64,000 nt of DNA from Kingdonia uniflora. Lineage: Eukaryota > Streptophyta > Magnoliopsida > Ranunculales > Circaeasteraceae. A program made the position numbers and the translations under genes. Shown piece by piece: positions 57,502-64,000 of this stretch. The notes below the pieces were generated by a model. That model was given only the letters and a program-made list of their open reading frames with translations. It was not told the DNA's origin and searched no databases. The DNA lies in assembly GCA_014058105.1 (NCBI GenBank), contig JACGCM010000786.1, positions 992,001 through 1,056,000 on the forward strand, in the 5' to 3' direction. Positions within the stretch are counted from its first letter, which is position 1, and each line of letters starts with the position of its first letter.

Positions 57502-57971
57502 TGCAGAGGAGTTGCTCAATTTATGGGTTGGCACTGTTTTATGTTTGAATAGACTCATTGTATATTCGAATAGATTAGGCCGAGTGGTTTCTGTTCGAAT
57601 AAACTTAGGAGTCTGTTCGAATAGACATCCGTAAACTCAGTTTTGATTATCGATTTGATGCCATTGGCTTTGCTTCAAGATTTGTATCGATGTAATAAGT
57701 CTACCCACTATATAAATGAGACTTAGGGTTGTTTTATAACCATCCTTGGTGAGATCTTTTAGTGCGGAATTTCTTGAGAGAAAACCTCAAATTGGTTTGT
57801 GATTGTAATCTTGGATCCTTAAATAAAACTCTATCTTTCTTATGTGTGGACGCAGACAACTTGCCGAACCACCTAAAATGTGTGTTCTCTTGTGATTGTG
57901 TTTATTTTTTTAGTTTGTTTGTGCTCTAATCGGATCGAATGAAAGTTTAACTTCCATGACGCGGCTCAACA
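57502..57971 (+). repeat. 5' LTR of the copia element
   Basis: It begins TGCAGAGGAGTTG and ends GCTCAACA. TATATAAA at 57709-57716 is the likely LTR promoter TATA box. It is collinear with the 3' LTR with scattered differences. Confidence 0.88.
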
Positions 57972-57973
57972 AT

Positions 57974-57985
57974 TGGTATCAGAGC
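57974..57985 (+). promoter_or_regulatory. Primer-binding site (initiator Met-tRNA)
   Basis: TGGTATCAGAGC, the standard copia PBS complementary to the 3' end of initiator Met-tRNA, starts two bases after the 5' LTR. Confidence 0.9.
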
Positions 57986-58086
57986 GAAGTTGTATCCTCG
58001 GTGGTTCTCGGAATTGAGATAACGTCGACTTATCTCGATTTTAATTGGCTTTCGAATTCGATTAGTGTATGAAAATTGAGAGAGCA

Positions 58087-60355
58087 ATGGTTGTGTTGAA
58101 GGGTCAAAGAAGTAACAACTTGTACTATTTAGATGGTACGACTGTTCTTGGAGAGGTTGTCACTGTGGGAAGTAAGGAGACTACTTCCAGAGATATCATT
58201 AGACTATGACATGCGTTTGGCGCATACAGGGGAGAAGTCCTTGAGAGTTCTTGCAAACCAAGGGCTATTGAAAAGTGTTAAACCGTGCAAGTTAGATTTT
58301 TGTGAACATTGTGTTCTGGGCAAGCATACAAGGGTAAAATTTGGCACGACTATCCATCGTACTCGTGGAATCTTTGACTATGTTCAATCAGATATTTGGG
58401 GACCCTCCAGGAATGCATAACTTGGGGGTAAACATTGTTTTGTGTCGTTTGTGGATGATTTTTCTAGGCGTGTTTGGGTATATACCATGAGGAGGAAGGA
58501 TGAAGTCCTAGAAATATTCATGAGGTGGAAGAAGTTGATAGAAACTCAAACTAGCAGAAAGATCAAGTTGGTCCATTCGGATAATAGTGGGAAGTATACA
58601 AATGATCTATTTTTGTAAGTATGTCAGGATAAGGGGATCATTCGACATTTCACCGTTAGAGAGACACTGCAACAAAATGGGGTAGCGGAGCGCATGAATT
58701 GTACTTTGCTAGAGAAGGTACAATATATGTTGTTTAATTTTAGGTTAGACAAAGCGTTATGGGATTAGGCTTTGACATATGCATGCTACCTTGTTAATAG
58801 GTTACCTTCGGTTGCAATTGAGGGTAAAACACCAATAGACGCTTGGTCGGGAGAACCTGCTACAAATTATGATACTCTTTGTATTTTTGGGTGTCCGGCA
58901 TACTATCATGTCCAAGATGGTAAGTTGGATCCTCGAGCAAGGAAGGCCATTTTTTGGGTAAGAAGAAAAGTGTGAAACGCTACAAGTTATGGGATACGAA
59001 AGATCAAAAGATTATTTTGAGCAGGGATGCCACTTTTGATGAGACTTCTATGATGATGTCACATGTCTCTGAGCACAAAGAGAAGACAACAAGCTAAGTT
59101 TTGTAGAGGGTGGAGATTGATGCGTATTCACATGATCTAAAGAGTTTTGTACTAAATGGGGTGCTATCTACCATAAGTTTATGTTCTAGATGATGAAGAC
59201 ACAGATGAAGGTGGAGCATTTGGTAGTACAAATGAGAAGACTCCACTGGTGGAGTCAATTGTAACTAGTAAACCCAAGAGGAATGTAAGTAAGCCGGGAT
59301 GGCTTACAAAGAACATGGTAGCCTACGCACTACTAGTCGTTGGAGAAGTTGTTCCTTCTACTTATAAGGGAGATATTTACGGTTCTGAGGCTAACCATTG
59401 GGAGCGATGAAGAAAGATATGTATTCTCTTTTCAAGAATGAAACTTAGGAACTTTCAAAGTTGCCTAAGGGAAAGAAGGCGATTGTTTGTAAGTGGGTCT
59501 ACACAAAGAAACAAGGATTTTAAGATGATGATATACGCTTCAAGCAATACTCGTAGCCAAGGGTTATGCTCAACGGGATGGGATTGATTATAATGAAGTT
59601 TTTTCTCCGGTGGTGAAATACTCCTCCATTCGTATCCTATTGGCCTTGGTAACGCAATTTAATTTGGAGTTGCAACAACTCGATGTTAAAATGACGTTCT
59701 TACATGGAAATTTAAAAAAAGAAATCTATCTGACTTAGTCGAGTGGGTTTAAAATTACGGGAAAATAAGACTATGTGCGTAAGCTGAAGAGATCGTTGTA
59801 CGGTTTGATCAGTTTATGATTGGGCAGAAGTACAAGCGGAGTCATTATGACCACTATGTCTACTTACGCAAGCTACGTGACGGGTCATTTATTTACTTGT
59901 TTTTTTATGTAAATAATATGCTTATTGCGTGTAAGCACAAAAACGAGATTGACAAATTGAAGAAGCAAATGGATGAAGAATTTGAAATGTAGGATCTGGA
60001 TGATGCAAAAAAGATTCTTGACATGGAGATTCGTAGAGATAAAGAGAAGGGAAATGTGCATCTCTCTCAGATGACATACATGAGGAAGGTACTTCAGAGA
60101 TTTGGTATTGATGGAAACACAAAACCTTTAAGTACGCCCCTTACTTCTTATTTTAAGCTTAAGGCTTTTATGTCTCCAAAAATTGATGAGGAACGTGATT
60201 AGATGAGTCAAATTCTTTATGTTAGGGTTGTTGGTAACTTGATGTATTCTATAGTATGTACTCGGCCAAATATTTCACAGGTGGTTGGTATGGTTAGCAG
60301 ATATATGCATGATATGGGAAGAGATCATTGGCGAGCTGTGAAATGGATTCTATAG
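58087..60355 (+). pseudogene. Copia pol copy 1 (integrase and reverse transcriptase), broken
   Basis: After an abrupt start the pieces run in pol order: the gag-pre-integrase zinc finger (RLAHTGEKSLRVL, FCEHCVLGK), integrase core (VQSDIWGPS, FVDDFSRRVWVYTMRRKDE, ETLQQNGVAERMN), integrase C-terminus (YLVNRLPSVAIEGKTP) and reverse transcriptase (QLDVKMTFLHGNLKKEIY, FYVNNMLIACKH, KKILDMEIRRDKEKG). The reverse-transcriptase active site, normally YVDDM, reads YVNNM. Multiple stops are present. It ends abruptly at GATTCTAT, where the inserted segment begins. No gag or protease is seen. Confidence 0.8.
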
Positions 60356-60828
60356 TCAGGGGCGGAACTAGGATTATAAGTTTGGGGGGGTTAACATATT
60401 ATGGGGGTTCGGGGGATTGCTCCCGCAAAAAAAATTGAGCAACTCCTCTACAATATGCAAGTTGAAGACTCCATACATGAGAATAATAACTTCTTCTTAG
60501 AGCATATGCAGCTAGGTGATGAATGAAGTGGCAAGGTGGATTACATCCTTTACCTTGTTCCACCTTCAATCCACCCACAACAGCTAGGTGGATTGGATGA
60601 GCCGTCCACCCCAAACCCACCTTAAGGGTGGTTTTACCATCCTTAGGGTAGATTTTGGGTGAATTGATTCCCCGCAGTTCTGAACTGCGCGTAGATTATA
60701 AACTAATTAATATATTCAAAACAACTACGTGGCTACATTTGATTGGTTCTCGCGCCCCGCACTTCTGAACTGCGGGGTATATTTAGACGTTCGATTTGTG
60801 ACGCGTGGCTAGATCTTAGGTGTTGTTT
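60356..60828 (-). repeat. Inverted copy of the MITE, flank and LTR tip inside the copia element
   Basis: From about 60430 the sequence is the reverse complement of the start of the copia LTR (GAGCAACTCCTCTACAATAT), its 5' flank and the adjacent MITE (60500 to about 60828, with palindromes at 60674-60688 and 60759-60773). The outer end of the MITE is missing. The first 75 bp (from CAGGGGCGGAACTAGG) have no partner at 57 kb. Confidence 0.8.
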
Positions 60829-63077
60829 TTGCAAGTATGTAAGGATAAGGGGATCATTCAACATTTCACCATTAGAGAGACACCGCAACAAAATGGGGTA
60901 GCGGAGCGCATGAATTGTACTTTGCTAGAGAATGTACAGTATATGTTATTTAATTTTGGGTTAGGCAAAGTATTATGGGCTTAGGCTTTGACATATGCAT
61001 GCTACCTTGTTAATAGGTTACCTTTGGTTGCAATTGAGGGTAAAACACCAATAGAAGCTTGGTCGGGAGAACCTGCTACAAATTATGATACTCTTCGTAT
61101 TTTTGGGTGTCCGGCATACTATCTTGTCCAAGATAGTAAGTTGGATCCTCGAGTAAGGAAGACTATTTTTTTGGGTAAGAATAAAAGTGTAAAACGCTAC
61201 AAGATATGGGATACAAAGGATCAAAAGGTTATTTTAAGCAGGGATGCCACTTTTGATGAGACTTCTATGATGATGTCACATATCTCTGAGCACAAAGAGA
61301 AGACGACAAACGAAGTTTTGTAGAGGGTGGAGATTGATGCGTATTCACATGATCCAAAGAGTTCGGTACTAAAGGGGTGTTATCTACTAGTGTGACAACG
61401 GGTGATGAGCCATTAGTTCATGTTCTAGATGATGAAGACACAGATGAAGGTGGAGCATTTGGTAGTACAGATGAGAAGACTCCACTGGTGGAGTCAATTA
61501 CAACTAGTAAACCCAAGAGGAATGCAAGTAAGCCGGGTTGGCTTACAAAGGACATGGTAGCCTACACACTTCTGGTCGTTGAAGAAGATGTTCCTTCTAC
61601 TTATAAGGCAAATATTTACGGTTTCGAGGCTAACCATTGGGAGGGTGCGATGAAGAAAAAGATGAATTCTCTTTTCAATAATGAAACTTAATAACTTTCG
61701 AAGTTGCCTAAGGAAAAGAAGGTGATTGGTTGTAAGTGGGTCTACACAAAGAAACAAAGATTTCAAGATGATGATATACGCCTCATGCAATACTCGTAGC
61801 CAAGGGTTATGCTCAACGGGATGGGATTAATTATAATGAAGTTTTTCTCCGGTGGTGAAACACTCCTTCATTCGTATCCTATTGGCCTTGGTAACATAAT
61901 TTGATTTGGAGTTGCAACAACTCGATGGTAAAACGACATTCTTACATGGGAATTTAAAGAAAGAGATCTATATGACTCAGTTGAGTGGGTTTAAAGTTGC
62001 GGGAAAAGAAGACTATGTGCGTAAGCTGAAGAGATCGTTGTACGGTTTGATCAGTTTATGATTGGGCAGAAGTACAAGCGGAGTCATTATGACCACTATG
62101 TCTACTTACGCAAGCTACATGACGGGTCATTTATTTACTTGTTTTTTATGTAAATAATATGCAAATGGATGAAGAATTTGAAATAAAGGATCTGGGCGAT
62201 GCAAAAAAGATTCTTGACATGGAGATTCGTAGAGATAGAGAGAAGGGAATGGTGCATCTCTCTCAGACGACATACATGAGGAAGGTACTTCAGAGATTTG
62301 GTATTGATGGAAACACAAAACCTGTAAGTACGCCCCTTCTCATTTTAAGCTTAAGGCTTTTATGTTTCCAAAAATCGATGAGGAACGTGATTAGATGAGT
62401 TAAGTTATTTATGCTAGGGCTGTTGGTAGCTTGATGTATGCTATGATATGTACTCGGCCAGATATTTTACAGGCGGTTGGTATGGTTAGCAGATATATGC
62501 ATGATCCGGGAAGAGATCATTGGCGAACTGTGAAATGGATTCTACGGTATATCAAAGGTACTTTGGATATTGGTTTGGAATTTTGTAAACAGAATTCGAT
62601 TGGTCAGTTTTGTGTGTGTTATGTGAATTCTGACTATATGGGTGATTTGGATAAACGACGGTCTACTACATGGTATGTTTTTACTTTGGGTGGAGGACCG
62701 GTTAGTTGGAGATCTACACTACAGTCAACGGTGGCCCTATTACTACTGAAGCAGAGTATATGACGGTGACTGAAGCGATCAAAAAATCTATTTGGATAAA
62801 GTGTCGTTTACGCGATTTGGGCATTAAGATGGAGCATCTTGATGTGTTATGTGATAGTTAGAGTGTTATCTTCTTGGCCAAAGATTAGGTTCATCATCAA
62901 CGCACGAAACATATTGATATGCGTTATCACTTTGTCAGTGAAGTCCTAGGAGAGGGTGAGATTCTGTTAAAGAAGATTCACACCAATGATATCCCGACGG
63001 ATATGTTTACAAAAGTTGTTTCGGTGATTAAGTTCAATCATTGTTTGGACATGGTCAAAATCCTTCATATGGATTAA
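60829..63077 (+). pseudogene. Copia pol copy 2 (integrase end, reverse transcriptase, RNase H), broken
   Basis: This restarts at the point equivalent to 58611 and repeats the integrase and reverse-transcriptase region (YLVNRLPLVAIEGKTP, FGCPAYYLVQDSKLD). It continues past the place where copy 1 stops, through the RNase H domain (CYVNSDYMGDLDKRRSTTWY, VSWRSTLQSTVA) to a natural-looking end (FNHCLDMVKILHMD, stop 63075-63077). About 45 bp just after the YVNNM position of copy 1 are deleted. Stops and frameshifts are spread throughout. Together the two copies cover pol from integrase to RNase H. Confidence 0.8.
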
Positions 63078-63305
63078 TTGGATTTTGGGAACTTCGGGCG
63101 ACTTGATCCACGGTACGTAGGCAACCATTGTTTTAGTGCAGTCGATTTGGTCATTCGGGAAGCTTGTTTGGTTGGGTTCCTTGGGCCGTTTGTTTGTTTG
63201 GGTCTTTGGGGACATTTGGTGAGAGAGTTTTTTGGTTTGGGTTCGATTGGGTGGGTTGGCGGAGTTCGGCTCAGATTTGGGAAAATCTTTGCCGAGGTGG
63301 AGAAT

Positions 63306-63772
63306 TGTAGAAGAGTTGTCAGTTTTTGGGTTGGCTATGTTTTTGTTCTAATAGACTCATTGTTTATTCGAATAGATTAGACCGAGTGGTTTCTATTTAA
63401 TTGACTTGGGAGTCTGTTTGAACAGACATCGGTAAACTCAATTTTGAGTATTGATTTGATGCCATTGGCTTTGCCTCGAGATTTGTATTAATGTAATAAG
63501 TCTACCCACTATATAAGGGAGACTTAAGGTTGTTTCATAACCACCCTTGGTGAGATCTTTGAGTGAGGAATTTTTTGAGAGAAAACCTTAAATTGGTTTG
63601 TGATTGTAGCCTTGAATCTTTGAATAAAACTCTATCTTTCTTGTGTGTGGACGCAGGCAACTTGCCGAACCACCTTTAATGTGTGTTCTCTTGTGATTGT
63701 GTTTATTTCTTTAGTTTGTTTGTGTTATAATCGGATCGAATCGGAGTTCGGCTTCCGCGGCGCGGCTCAACA
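63306..63772 (+). repeat. 3' LTR of the copia element
   Basis: It begins TGTAGAAGAGTTG and ends GCTCAACA. It is preceded by the purine-rich GAGGTGGAGAA tract and followed by the CATAT target duplication. Confidence 0.88.
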
Positions 63773-64000
63773 CATATCTTATTCGGAGCATTTGCACCTA
63801 ATGCTAATACTAATGCCAATTCACTTGATTCACGAATTACTACTTGGCTTCTCATTCATGTATGAAGTGGTCATGCTACAGCGTTAGGGACTCCTGGTTT
63901 TACGCTTTCTTTCTATGTTAAAATCTTATCCTTCTTTATTTCACTATTTATATCTGTTTCGATACTGAAAATTGTGTGATTGGTCTTTGGATGTATACTG
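63773..64000. other. 3' flank of the copia element
   Basis: It begins with the second CATAT copy. It is short, and no gene or element was recognised. Confidence 0.5.

Larger units (their letters stand above)
57502..63772 (+). mobile_element. Ty1/copia LTR retrotransposon, defective and rearranged, TSD CATAT
   Basis: Two LTRs of about 470 bp (57502-57971 and 63306-63772), a Met-tRNA primer-binding site and a purine-rich GAGGTGGAGAA tract before the 3' LTR define the element. CATAT occurs directly before and after it (57497-57501 and 63773-63777). The gag region is missing. The interior has two partial pol copies separated by an inverted segment. Many stops are present, so it cannot move on its own. 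Confidence 0.9.

Overview
The window is nuclear DNA from a flowering plant, almost certainly a eudicot. The genes are AT-rich, split by many short GT-AG introns, and encode plant-specific families (IRE-type AGC kinase, YUCCA, OVATE, DUF7086, plant mobile domain). The species cannot be named from the sequence.

Left half (0-41.5 kb): six host genes that look intact. From left to right they are: a 17-exon IRE/IREH1-family kinase, closest in layout to IRE4 (minus, 730-12229); a 9-exon pfkB kinase matching plant pseudouridine kinase PUKI (minus, 15090-20348); a 9-exon SF3B4 spliceosome subunit (plus, 23889-27670); a 4-exon YUCCA auxin-biosynthesis monooxygenase (plus, 31052-32780); a single-exon OVATE family protein (minus, 36574-37356); and a single-exon DUF7086 protein with an EAR-like motif (plus, 40600-41463). 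The genes are functionally unrelated and do not form a biosynthetic cluster. The spacers and some introns carry small non-autonomous transposons: Harbinger-type MITEs with 3-bp TTA/TAA target duplications, hAT-type elements with 8-bp duplications, tRNA-derived SINEs and LINE fragments.

Right half (42.9-63.8 kb): a transposon nest with no intact host gene. It holds two degraded PIF/Harbinger elements. Element 1 (44685-48480) has both ends and a TGA duplication and carries a plant mobile domain (PMD) gene opposite the transposase. Element 2 (49466 to about 51937) has the usual ORF1-like protein opposite the transposase and has lost its right end. Next to element 2 is a terminal-inverted-repeat element carrying a broken PPR gene fragment. 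Then comes a Ty1/copia retrotransposon (57502-63772) with two LTRs, a perfect CATAT target duplication and a badly rearranged interior.

The small MITEs in the gene-rich half fall into families whose ends and interiors resemble these two Harbinger elements, so parents and derivatives appear to sit in the same 64 kb. The most unusual items are the PMD-carrying Harbinger element, the copia element that contains an inverted copy of its own 5' junction, and a copy of the last exon of the IRE-like gene 48 kb away.

All gene models were read by eye from splice sites and family resemblance. No search or alignment program was run.
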